A stretch of 64,000 nt of DNA. Origin: Chelydra serpentina. Taxonomy: Eukaryota > Chordata > Testudines > Chelydridae. The DNA lies in assembly GCA_037349315.1 (NCBI GenBank), contig JBAIAC010000001.1:1736001-1800000 (forward strand), in the 5' to 3' direction. This document shows, piece by piece, positions 49,986 through 60,540 of this stretch (position 1 is its first letter; every line of letters begins with the position of its first letter). The notes below the pieces were generated by a model. It was not told the origin of the DNA, did no database searches, and worked only from the letters and a program-made list of their open reading frames with translations. The position numbers and the translations under genes were made by a program.

Positions 49986-50392
49986 TCCTCAGTGTCCTCT
50001 GAAATTAACTGAAAATGGTATACCAGTTTCATTATTGTCACAGTTTGATGTTGCAAACAAATGCAATGGATAACATTGCATTAACTCCAGACCTTGGAGT
50101 TTATGAAATAACAGGGATAGGCTCTCATTGTTTTACCCTGATCCATTAACATTTTCGTTTCAGCATTTGCCTCCTCACCTGCTTGTCCTCTTCTTCAGGC
50201 TACAGCCCTTTCATTCTGAAGTGCACGCTGCAGACACCACTAATAGCATCCGTCTCCTCCACTAATGAGTGAGGCTTATGTGGACCAACTCCTCCTTTAT
50301 CTTTGCTTTCATTTAAAGAGCTTGGAGTGTATAGGATTTGGGTAGTATCCCTTTAAACAGTTTGTGAGTCCTCTAGAGGCCTAATTGTCTTC
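49986..50392. other. No recognisable feature
   Basis: Apparently unique sequence between the hAT nest and a MITE. No supported ORF. Confidence 0.45.
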
Positions 50393-50395
50393 TAT

Positions 50396-50681
50396 GGGCT
50401 GGTCTACACTAACCCCCCATGTCGAACTAAGATACGCAACTTCAGCTACGTTAATAACGTAGCTGAAGTCGAAGTATCTTAGTTCGAACTTACCTGCAGT
50501 CCACACGCGGCGCGCAGGGTCCCCCGTCGACGGCGCTTACTCCTCGCGTCGAGCTGGATTACCAGCGTCGACGGGGGAGCACTTCCTGGTTCGATTTATC
50601 GCGTCTAGACAAGACGCGATAAATCGAACCCAGAAGATCGATCCGACACCTCCGATCTATCCGGTAAGTGTAGACTAGCCC
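50396..50681 (+). mobile_element. Two-hairpin MITE, copy E, TSD TAT
   Basis: 286 bp, GGGCTGGTCTACACT to AGTGTAGACTAGCCC, flanked by TAT (50393-50395 and 50682-50684). Hairpin 1 spans 50421-50489. Hairpin 2 is perfect: GTTCGATTTATCGCGTC (50589-50605) against GACGCGATAAATCGAAC (50613-50629). It is the best-preserved copy. Confidence 0.95.
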
Positions 50682-50684
50682 TAT

Positions 50685-52078
50685 GTTTCAGATCCACCAG
50701 AACCCAGTCAAAGCAGCAGTGTATATACATATCTAGGCTTTGCATGTTCTATATAATTAATGTACATGGATATTTGGACCTCATCTTGCCATGTTGTCCC
50801 TTCACATATGTATGTTGTGTAAAAAGCAAAAGACACGGCATTGTTGTTATACTTTTGCTGCCTATGTAGATCTTGTTCCATGAGGAACAATTCCTGTTTG
50901 AGTTTGGATAGCAATCTGGTTCTGTTGAGGCTGGACAAGGGGCATCTAAATGTTTATGTTTTACTGTTTATTGCAAACAGTACCTTGTAAAAGGACACAT
51001 CTTTGTTACCAGCGGACATGTTGATTTTACTTGTGCATATTTGAACAGCTTGATATGTTGGGCACAATTTGACATGGCTTGGTGCAGTCTGTGACTCTCC
51101 TGTTATCTGTGTTTTTACCAAAGGGGACGCATGGTGGAGGGGCATGCATCACACGGACTGAGCATGCTCAGTAACACTGCTGAAGCTGGCTGCCCTCACT
51201 CCACCGCCGTCCCCTTATCAGATGGCACGGATTGTCTCTGGTTTTTACTGATACTGAGAAACAGCAATGGAATTTATTTTTTTTAACTGTGGCAATGAAT
51301 GTTTTGCATGACTTTCACTATCTAGGGACCAGTTAATAAATCCAAAGTCAGAAATACAGAGTTTGAGGATCATGTGTTTCATCCAGCAAACTGAAAAATG
51401 TTATTGTCAAGTATCTTTAGGAGACTTCAGGAAGGTTTTATTTTTTGCAGGCTTTTCTTTCAAAAGTGTCTAGTCTGCATCAGTATTAAATTAAATTTTT
51501 GTAATATGATCAACCTGTTTTTCACATATTGACAAATGTCCATTTGTCCATTAGAGACTTTCCCTCTTAAAGGGCATGGCTTGGGCTAGCACAAATAATA
51601 AAATTAGCTTTCTTAGGTTAATTTTATCTTTAAATTCTATTGGCCTTGATTTGTCACTCACCTATACTCGTGCAAAACCAGTGTAACTTCAATAACTTTA
51701 GTGGAGCTGCTCTGTTACACCTGTGTAAGCAAGAGCTGATCAGCTCAGTATGTTTTCCTCTAGTTATGAGGAACAGGAGTTTTTCCTCATCCATTAGTTG
51801 TCTAGGTGTTGTGGCTATTGCTGTCAGGGATGGCCCCAGGCAAATACATTTTTACCCTGCTGCCAGTCAACAAAGTAGCTCATTTATTTCCTCCCAGGTT
51901 GTCTCCTATCTTTCCTTCCCCTATAGCTCCTCATCTCTGTTTCTTTCCCTCTAGCATCCCCATCTGTCTTCCTTCCCCCCTTCACAAAGAGCCCAATCCT
52001 GCAGTGCTCACTTACGTACTTATTTAAGTAGTAGTAAGCAGTGATCACTTATGTACTTATTTAAGTAGTATGTAATTC
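50685..52078. other. Mostly unique; one old repeat motif
   Basis: GGCCTTGATTTGTCACTCACCTATACTCG...AACTTCAATAACTTTAGTGGAG near 51640-51720 resembles a common old amniote repeat. AATCCTGCAGTGCTCACTTACG near 51995 is another such motif. No gene is supported. Confidence 0.4.
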
Positions 52079-53640
52079 ATAGATTTAAAGGACAGAAGGA
52101 ACCATTATGATCAGCTAGGTGGGACCTCTCCATTTCATCCAGTGATTTCTGCATCCAGCCCAATAACTTATGGTTAAACTACAGAATCTCTCTTAGAGAG
52201 ACATCCAGTCTTGATTTAAAGACCTGAACCGATACCACTTCTCTTGGTAAGTTGTTCCAGTATAAGGGTTATCTGCCCTTGCTGCTAAATATTTGTACCT
52301 TCCGGTTTGAATTTTTCTAGTTTCAGCTTCCAGTCATTGGATCTTGTTATGCCTTTGTTTTGCTAGGTTAAAGAGTCCTCTAGCATCAGATATGTTATTC
52401 CTGTGTAGATATTCGTGATCTTCTTCTGAATCTTTTATTTGATAAGCTAAATAGATTGAGCCCCTTTAGTCTCTCATTATAAAGCATATTACCTAGATCT
52501 CCAATTATTCTTACAGCTCTCTTCTGAATGCCCTTCAGAACCCTCTCCAGTTTTTCCACAATCCTTTTTTAAGTTTGGACATGAAATATAGACACAGTAT
52601 TCCAGTAGTGATCTCATCAATGCTTTATACTAATATAATACCACCTCCCAAGCACCTACTGAATATTCCTGTTTATACATTCAAGGACCAAAGTAGCCCA
52701 TTTAGAGACAGCGCTGCACAGGAGCTCATGTTCATTTGATTCTCTTCCATGTCCTTTAAGTCTCTCAGTCACCACTTTCCAGAATACAGCCCCCCCATCC
52801 TACAGGTATGGCTTACATTCTTTGTTCTTAGATTTATGATCTTGCATTTGGATGTATCAAACATACCGTGTTTACTCATTTACCAAGTGATCCAGGTTGT
52901 TCTGTAGAAGTGACTTGTCCTCATTGTTAACTATAATTGCACCGCTCTTATTTGCAAAATTTTCAGGAATAATTTTATAATTTCTTCCAGATCAGGAATA
53001 AAAATGGTGAACAGCATTGGACTGAACTAATCCCTTTGGGATGCCTCTAGAAACACCCCCACTCACTGATGATCCCTATTATCAATTGCATTTTGAGATC
53101 TAAGTTAAACAATCTTAATCCATTTAATATGTGCCATATTTATATTGTAAAGTGCTAATCTTTAATAGAATGTCATATGATACTAAGTCAAAAACATTTC
53201 AAAATTGTATTATATCAGCACATTTGCCTTTATGAATCCAACGTATCGCCTCAAAAAATATCAAGTTTTCTTGACAAGATCTATTTCCTGTGAGGCCATA
53301 TTGATTGCATTAATTATATTTCCATTCTTTATTGATAATCTTAGTTTATGTGAGTCTGATGTCAGGCTAACTGGTTTATAAATTACAAAGACATCTAGTT
53401 TACCTCTCTTTAAATATCGGTGCAACCCAGTTTTCTTCCAGTCCCTTGGACCTTCTTCATTCATCCAAGATTTGTTAAAAATTAACATCACTGGTTCTCA
53501 GACAACTCTTTAAAAATTCTTAGTTGCAAATTCTTACAGTCTGCTGATTTTAAAATGTTTAATTTTAGCAGCTGCTGTTTAACATTGACCGTAGTTACTA
53601 TTGGAATAGAAATTCCTGCCATAGATTCAATGGACAGAAA
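52079..53640 (-). mobile_element. Ancient CR1/L3-like LINE, heavily decayed
   Basis: The order of features on the minus strand is CR1-like: IFNKSWMNEEGPRDWKK at 53490, an RT-finger equivalent, a palm region around 53000-53050 and the C-terminal region at 52440-52560. It ends near 52079 with TTCATAGATTTAAAGG, similar to an old CR1 tail. Many stops and indels are present, and divergence is far higher than in the other CR1s here. Confidence 0.72.
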
Positions 53641-53829
53641 TGGAACTGAATTATATTATATGAATACTGTATGCCACCAGCTCCCCCACTCTCTTTGTGG
53701 ATAGGGAATGAGGTTGGAATACTGTGCCCCAGGATGCTGCACTAATCTTTCCTTACAGTAAGGGTTAGTCCAGCCCCAGGGTTGAGAGAGCCAGAAAGGT
53801 GGCTAAGACACATTTTTGCTTCCCTTGCA

Positions 53830-54215
53830 TCATGGCCAGAGCCTGATTTCCAATTAGGCACAGTAGGCACATGCCTGGGGCACCTGACTGGTCTGGCGGG
53901 CAGCAACAAACAGCTGGCAGGCAGGTGGTGGGTGCATTTTTTACTCAAGTGAAAAGTCACAGCAGCCTTCTTAGAGCCAGGTTGGGAGGCAGAGTGGGCC
54001 ACAAGGTTGCTGGGGAGTCACAGGGCCACATAGGGATGCGGGAGGAGGGCTCCAGGCAGGGCCACATGGAGACATGGATGGGGGGCTCCGGGCAGATCCA
54101 CATGGGGAGGTGGGGGCTCGAGGCAGGGCCACATGGGGGACTGGCGGAGGGGGAGGGCGCTGAAGATGCTGTGCTTAGGGGTGCACAAGGTGTAAATCTG
54201 ACCTTGGTTTTGGCC
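53830..54215 (+). mobile_element. Non-autonomous DNA element with G-rich minisatellite
   Basis: CAGAGCCTGATTTCC on the left and (minus) CAAGGTCAGATTTAC on the right are weak inverted termini; no convincing target duplication was found. Positions 54025-54150 hold about four units of GGGCCACATGGGG...GGCTCCRGGCA, related to the interior of the element at 6523-7465. Confidence 0.55.
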
Positions 54216-55406
54216 ATGCTGATATAGCTGAGGATCTAGCCCAAGTGTCCTTTGCTGCAGGGAACACTTCCTACTCCCATATCATGCGTGTGAAGGAAAC
54301 AATTATCCTTAGACTGCCTCCCTAAATGATGGGTAGGAATGCCCTGGTTGGTTTGCTGAAGAGAACAGAAAGTCTCTTCCTCTATGCATTTCTTCCTCTA
54401 TGCTCTACGCTTTTAAAAGGTTTTGCTATTGTTAAATTCAGGTTATTTAAGAGCAGGTCTAATTTAATGATAAACTGAAGTTTTAAGCTATTATTGACTT
54501 TGTCAATACCCTGAGCTTAAAAATATATATATATAAGAATCCTTTTAAATAGCAATTCATCAAGAGAATCCAAAATACATGTCTGGATAAATATTCTATT
54601 GTGCAGTGTCTCCAAATATGAGGACCAGTCCTGAAAAAAGAGAATAAAGTTACCTTCATGAAACTCCAAGCTCACACTCATAGGCCTAATTATATGGGAT
54701 ATGGGGATCATCATCCCTCTCCCTAAAACTAAAGCCTGGGAGAGGGAGGTCAGTTCCAGTTCCCCAAATGTTGCTGTGTGCAGAAGGCTTAGTACTCCCC
54801 CTAACACCCTGTAGAGGGCCCCATAACAGCTGATGAGAAGAAATAAGAGCTCACTCACCAGCTGAAAGGTAGAGGCAGACTGGCGGAAGTCAGAGGAAAG
54901 AGTCCAGCTTCCTTCTCCTGGACGCACACACAGGAAGGAAGAGGGAAGAGTCCCTTCCCTAGCAGCCTGGGACACTGGCGAGAGAAGGCACCTGCCAGTC
55001 CCCCTTTCTTCATGGACAAAAAGGACAAATACTCCTTTTTGGGGAGAGAGGACCTAAGGGGGTGGTCACAGAGCACATAGGGTAGCAGAGGAGGAAAAAC
55101 ACATGCACTAAGGTTGAATAGGATGCTGGCTGGCCCAGAAGTGGGCCACAGAGCACAGGGTAAGATGGGGAAACAACACTGGGGGACACAAGTGGATACA
55201 GGTGTGAGAACACAGGAGGGCACAGAACGCTGGTGGGAGCACAGGACATTCTGGGGAGACCGTGCTGAGGGAACGTGGGGGACACAGTGCCACACACATG
55301 CAGATGTGCATGGTCACACATATAATTACACTGAAGCCTGCAGATACTTTTATTATATTACACACAAACAGTTAAAAGAACATTATTAAGGTTGCAAAGT
55401 CAAGCA
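54216..55406. other. No recognisable gene
   Basis: Mixed sequence with an (AT)n run at 54523-54533. Several frames at 54855-55321 are open on the minus strand but are low-complexity Cys/Pro/Ser-rich with CACAG-type repeats. I do not support them as genes. Confidence 0.4.
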
Positions 55407-55414
55407 CTCAGAAG

Positions 55415-55700
55415 CAGAAGTGGTGGAAGCTTGCCAAAATCAAGGGGGCCACCAGTGCCCGAACCATGGCCCTGCCCCCCTGCATCACTCCTTCCCCATG
55501 AGGCCCTGCCCTTGCACCGCCCCTTTCCTCTAAGGCTCCACCTTCACACTGCCCCTTCCTCCAAGGCCCTGGCCCCGCACTGCTTCTTCCCGCCCCCCTC
55601 CAAGACCCCACCCCCCACTCACTCTTCTCCACACACACATACCCCCTGTTCCATGTGATGTCACCATGGCCCCCTGGCACCCACTGTTCCAGCACCCCTG
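55415..55700 (+). mobile_element. Non-autonomous hAT element, C-rich, 286 bp
   Basis: CAGAAGTGGTGGAAGC on the left and (minus) CAGGGGTGCTGGAACAG on the right. CTCAGAAG (55407-55414) and TTCAGAAG (55701-55708) form an 8-bp duplication with one mismatch. The C-rich interior repeats AGGCCCTGCCC-type units. Confidence 0.85.
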
Positions 55701-55708
55701 TTCAGAAG

Positions 55709-56379
55709 TTAGGAAATGCTAGAATTAAGATTGCACAGACAATCTTCTTCCATTCCCATTCTGAGTATGCATTATGACATACTCTTTAATTATGTGACCA
55801 CACCATTTATTCACATTCTTCAGGGATTTTTGCTGTTAACATCAAGCAAGTCTCTATTGAGCATATGTAAACTGTAATTTTTCAAGAGCTTATAACTTGG
55901 CCACATTTGGACAAAGGCCACACCCCTGCCAAATTTCAAGTCCCAGCTCCAAAGCATGGGGAAGTGTGCAGAGCTTTTCAAGGAAAAACTCTCAAGAATT
56001 GTTTTTTTAACCTGGGCATGGCTGAAGCAATTTGGCTGAAATTAAAATAACAAAACAGCCTGAGGCAGACTCTCACCATGGAAAATTGCAGCCCAAGCAG
56101 TCCAAGTGATGCGCAACGGAAAACTTGGTCTTACAATGGGAAGTGTCAGGCAACCTTAATACAGGCAGCGCTACCAGCCCCATCTATAATAAATGTCTTA
56201 TAAACTGGATATTGGTGTCCTGCCGTAGGTCACAGTCCATGAAAACGCATCAGAGCAATTTCCCAAAAGAAGCACTTGTTCACTGGATCCTGTGCTGGAT
56301 CTCACTGTTGATCTTTGCGTTTTGAGAAAATTGGCTACTGAGGTAGCAGAAATCCTTGACTTTATGGATGGGTCGCCTG
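55709..56379. other. Unassigned, possibly an old amniote repeat
   Basis: GCATATGTAAACTGTAATTT...CTTGGCCACATTTGG...CCAAATTTCAAGTCCC near 55860-55945 looks like a conserved old repeat. No gene is supported. Confidence 0.35.
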
Positions 56380-56960
56380 AGTGACCTATCGACAGCACCT
56401 CAAGAGTCTGGAGAGGTACCATCAACGATGCCTCCGGCAGATCCTTCGCATCAAGTGGGAAGATCGCTGCACTAACACCAGCATCCTCACTAAAGCCAAT
56501 GTCACCAGCATTGAAGCAATGATCTTCATGCATCAACTCTGCTGGGCTGGATATTGTGTGCAGATGCCAGACTCTTGCCTCCCAAAACAAGCCCTCTACT
56601 CTCAGCTCACCCATTCAGAGATCCCATGGTGGTCAGAGGAAATGCTACAAAGACACATTGAAAGCATATCTCAAAAAAACTGATGTAGACATCACAAGCT
56701 ACCAACTGACTTTAATGGTGCCACATCCTCCATTAGGCAGTGGCTCACTTCAAGGAGAAGCACCTTGCCCTGGAAGCTGAAAAGAGAGAGAGAAGGAAGG
56801 AAAAAGAAAGAACTTTCTCCCAGCAGGCAGCTGACCCTCCAGGAAATGTCTATGCCTACTGCGGGCAGATTTGTGGTTCCAGGATTGGGCTCGTGAGTCA
56901 TCTCAGGACCCATATGTAAATCTGTGGTAGAGATCATCCTTGAATCGAGGGATCACTGAT
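56380..56960 (+). mobile_element. Old non-LTR retrotransposon 3' part (not CR1)
   Basis: Encodes the C-terminal region of a reverse transcriptase: RYHQRCLRQILRIKWEDR, TSIEAMIFMHQLCWAGYCVQM, LPKQALYSQL, then after a frameshift near 56680 LKAYLKKTDVD. A C2H2-like finger follows at 56850-56935 (YCGQICGSRIGLVSHLRTHM). It ends in a short GATGATGATGATAA tail. The motifs fit a Jockey/L2-type LINE, but I cannot name the family. Confidence 0.72.
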
Positions 56961-57071
56961 GATGATGATAATAAATGTATAACATGGTGCCCCAGGCAGC
57001 TTATGGAAGGAAGGGAACCAGACTTCTTTGTACCCAACTTCTTCCACTCCCACTTGTCATTAATCTGACTA

Positions 57072-57206
57072 TACGCTGGAGGGTAGGGATAGGGTCCAGA
57101 GTAAGCTAGAAAAATTGGAGGATTGGGCCAAAAGAAATCTGATGAGGTTCAACAAGGACAAGTGCAGAGTCCTGCACCTAGGAAGGAAGAATCCCATGCA
57201 CAGATA
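57072..57206 (+). mobile_element. CR1 internal fragment, both ends missing
   Basis: About 135 bp of CR1 RT coding sequence ([31 protein letters not shown]) without a CR1 3' end. Like 1412-2047, it is an internal piece. Confidence 0.88.
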
Positions 57207-57485
57207 TGGGCTGATAGACCCGCATGAGATAAGCAGCCATTCAGTAGGTGTATGGTCAACTGCACCACAGCTACACAGAGGCCAATTCCTGAGTCTCCAG
57301 CTGTGGTTATTTGCCACACACCTCATCACTCCACATTTGAAATGGTTGAGCTCACACCAAAAATGGCAGCTCACAGCCAGGCAGTCTCTCATCAGGCTGA
57401 GTAATGAAAAAGGAGTTTCTTACAAAGAGAACAGCTCGTTCCCATTCCACTCGCCCTTATGTGGCAGTGATTGTTATAGAGACGG
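57207..57485. other. No recognisable feature
   Basis: Short mixed sequence between a CR1 fragment and the next LINE. Confidence 0.4.
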
Positions 57486-60400
57486 TCAATAGTAGTTCAG
57501 ATTGGTCTTCTTCTGGTGAGTAGTAAGTGTCGAGATGCTTCCCATACATCTTTGAAAAGTGGCAGTCGTAGCATCTCCTGGATTTTTTCCAAGGAGTTTC
57601 TTTGCTGCAATATAGCCCCTGATATTAGAAGGCAGGATATTAGAAATTACAGGTAGCCACTCGGTATTTGTGAGTCTCATAGCCCCTGTTATTACTCTCA
57701 TTGTATGATTCAGTTGTATATCTACTAGCATGGTGTGGGAAATATTTAACCACGCGGGAGCACAGTATTTTCCACCTCAGTATCAGAGAGCTAGCATCAA
57801 GCTGCACAGTGTTTCCATATTAACTCCCCAAGTTGAGCCTGTATGCTTATTTAGCATACCTTGGTGAGATGGTTCTTTCTTGTAGGTAAGTGTGCATGCT
57901 GGAGTTACTCCTAGATATACTGGCTTTGGTTCATGTACCAGTCATTCTCCATCCAAGAAGATGTTGAGCTCCCATGAAGTGTTGGCATGGTTGAGATGGA
58001 AGCATGATGACACTGTCTTTGACACACTGGGATTAAGTTTCCACTTCTTGCAATAACCACTAATGGATGCCATATCCTGGTTCAGGTTGATCTCAGTCTT
58101 TTTGAAGTCAGTCTCTTGAAGCTTGGCAGATGTCCTCCACATACTTGTATGGCCTTCAAGTTGTTGGAGGCAGATCATCTGTAAATATATTGAAAAAAAT
58201 TGGAGCAAGAACAGATCACTGAGAGAGTCTGTTCTTCTGGGTCTTCCGTGTGCTCAGTTTATTGCCTAGCAACACTTGGAATTGTCTGTTTTGAAGCATC
58301 ATTTTCTTAACCATAACACCCATCAAGGAAACATCTTGACCAGCATGCCAAATGGTATGATATGCACTGCCAAGACAAGAAACAGTTCCTCTCTTCTCCT
58401 ATTCAAAACAATTTTTATACAGGTGTGTAGCAGGTGAGGACTCACCAGTGTGGCGCCTCCTGCTGGTTGTCTTGGGAATTAGTTCTTGTCCAGCCCGAGT
58501 GTCCTCTGCAGGCCAGTGTCTCACCTGCCTTAGGGCCCCCGTGTCCCTCCCAGACCCCGGTGCCCCTTACCCTGGGGTTCTGCCCACTGCAGTACTCCTA
58601 CACTCTGGGTCTCCCCACCAGGAGAACCCCCAACCCTCTATCCCCACCTTGCCTCAGTGGCTACTGCCAGTCGTCGTCTAGTCCCCTCTCACTGGGGCAA
58701 ACTGCAGTCCGTAATGGCCACTCATCATTGGCAAGGGGGTTGAACCAGCTGCCTCTACCTATCCCCGGGCTGCCCCTCTGCAGCCCCAGTACCTTCTTAG
58801 GCCTTAACCAAGACCTCAGCCTGGGGAGCTGCCAGGCTAGAGCTCCCCAGCTCCTTTGCCCTTCCCCAGCACAGCGCAGCCTCAGGTACCCTTGCGCCTC
58901 CTGGCAGCTAGGTCTTCCCACTCCAGGGCTAGAGTGAGACTCCTCAACTCCCAGCTCACAGCCCCTTTATACGGCCACCTGTGTCCTGATTAAGCCAGCC
59001 ACACCTGTGGTCAGCGACTCCCTCAGTTGCCCTCACTGCTTATCCCAGCTGCAGCCCTCTCCAGGGCTGCTTTTATCCCCTGTTCTGTGGGAGTGGGGCA
59101 GCTGCCCCACTACAAGGTGGTAAGAATAAGAATTTGGTCACAAGTGTTCCTCTTAGGTTTGAAGCTTGCCTGGTCGTCACTCATAGCCTGATCTGCTGTG
59201 GCCATGATTCTTTGTAGAAGTAAGTCACACCAGGAGTTTGTAACCGCAGCTCAGAAGTGATATCAGATGGTAGCTAGCTGGAAGGAGATGGCCCTTTCCT
59301 GGTTCTGGTATAGCTATCACCCTAGCTTTCTGCCATATCTTAGGCATCTTCTCCTGGATGACATGGGATATGAAAATTGACAGCCTTTTAATGCTTTTCT
59401 TACCAAGGTGTAGTAGTATGTCTGATGAAATCTTGTGAAAGCTGCCTGTTTTTCCTGCTTTCCTTGAGCTCAATGCTCTCTCCACTTCCTTCATGGAGAA
59501 AGACTGGAAGATGTTTTCCTCACGCCAAAGTGTGGCCAGATTTTATCTATGCCATTCCTTCTTTACTGATTCTTCAAAGGGCTTTTCCCTGTTGGCTTTT
59601 GCCATGTTAGATAGATACGTGGAGTGTCATTGCTGTTCAAAGGCACTTTATACTGACACTGATTTCTGTGCTGCTTCAAGCTTCCTTATGAGTGACAATG
59701 CTTTCCTGCTAGACCTTGTCTGTCCATATTTCTTCCCAACATTCCCTGCGACAGGCATTGAAGCTGTCAGTGAGGTGATTTGTTATTTGTGATTCACCAG
59801 ATTCTTCATACTGCTTCAGAAGTTCTACACATTCCTCATCTGAGCAGGGTATGTAATTCTTTTGGTAGCCATATGGGATGGACTTATTGGCTGCTTTGAA
59901 GATTGCTTTGGAGAAGCGAGTGTAAGCATTTTTTCCCCAGAGGTATTTTGTGGTATGCATACTATGTACTTATCAGTCAGCTCTGAATATTTTTTTCTAG
60001 TCTGCTCTTCTGTATTTCCACTGCAGGCTAGGGATAATGATTATTATGGGGAATGTCACTCCGGTCCAAGTAAGAATGGGGTGGTGCTTGTTGTGTGGGA
60101 CGTTTCCAAGAACTTTGCAGGAGGCTGATAATGGTTGCCCCCTGCTGATGTCACACAACTGAGGTCAGGAGAATAGCCCTGCTTACACCATAATGAGAAA
60201 AAGGTGACTGGCCGCTTAGGGTCACGCAAGAGATGAAGATCATTTATAGAAACCCAGCCTATGAGATCCAGGCAATTTTTGTCAGATTTTCTGGAGCCCC
60301 ATGAGGTGTGGTGGTTTCTGAAGTTTCCAATATAGATGGATGGATGTTGACAGGTTGGTGAAGGTGAGATGTTCCACACTTCATCAAGAGTTTTTTATAA

Positions 60401-60540
60401 ACATTCACACCTTTCATCTGTCTGATTCTTACCATGTCATAGTGAAGCAAAGTAGTTCGTAAGGCCTCCATGTCAATATCAGAATTCACAAACGGCTCTG
60501 CCATATTTTCCATGAAGATTGTAGCTAACAATGTCATAGC
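57486..60540 (-). mobile_element. Jockey-type LINE, decayed, split by a solo LTR
   Basis: Minus-strand frames run in LINE order. Endonuclease C-terminus: 60379-60056 (HHTSWGSRKSDKNCLDLIGW, DLHLLRDPKRPVTFFSLW, PDLSCVTS). RT start: 59494-59225 (GFHKISSDILLHLG, IWQKARVIAIPEPGKG, YHLISLLSCGYKLL). RT palm/thumb: 58208-57942. C-terminus: 57731-57486 (DIQLNHTMRVITGAMR, TEWLPVISNI). The family resembles mobile elements often annotated as jockey-like in animals. Multiple stops and frameshifts are present. The solo LTR at 58426-59114 was inserted later. Confidence 0.78.
58426..59114 (-). mobile_element. Solo LTR, 689 bp, TSD AGGTG
   Basis: Minus-strand TGTAGTGGGGCAGCTGCC... to ...CTCACCTGCTACA, flanked by perfect AGGTG (58421-58425 and 59115-59119). 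A TATA box (GTATAAAGGGG on the minus strand) lies near 58967. It splits the LINE's RT region. Confidence 0.95.

Noticed and set aside
54855..55321. Minus-strand frames of 100-146 codons
   Set aside because: Cys/Pro/Ser-rich low-complexity translation, overlapping frames of equal length and no recognised domain.
58434..58937. 167-codon plus-strand frame
   Set aside because: It lies inside a solo LTR with TSD AGGTG and has Pro/Ser/Leu-rich low-complexity composition.
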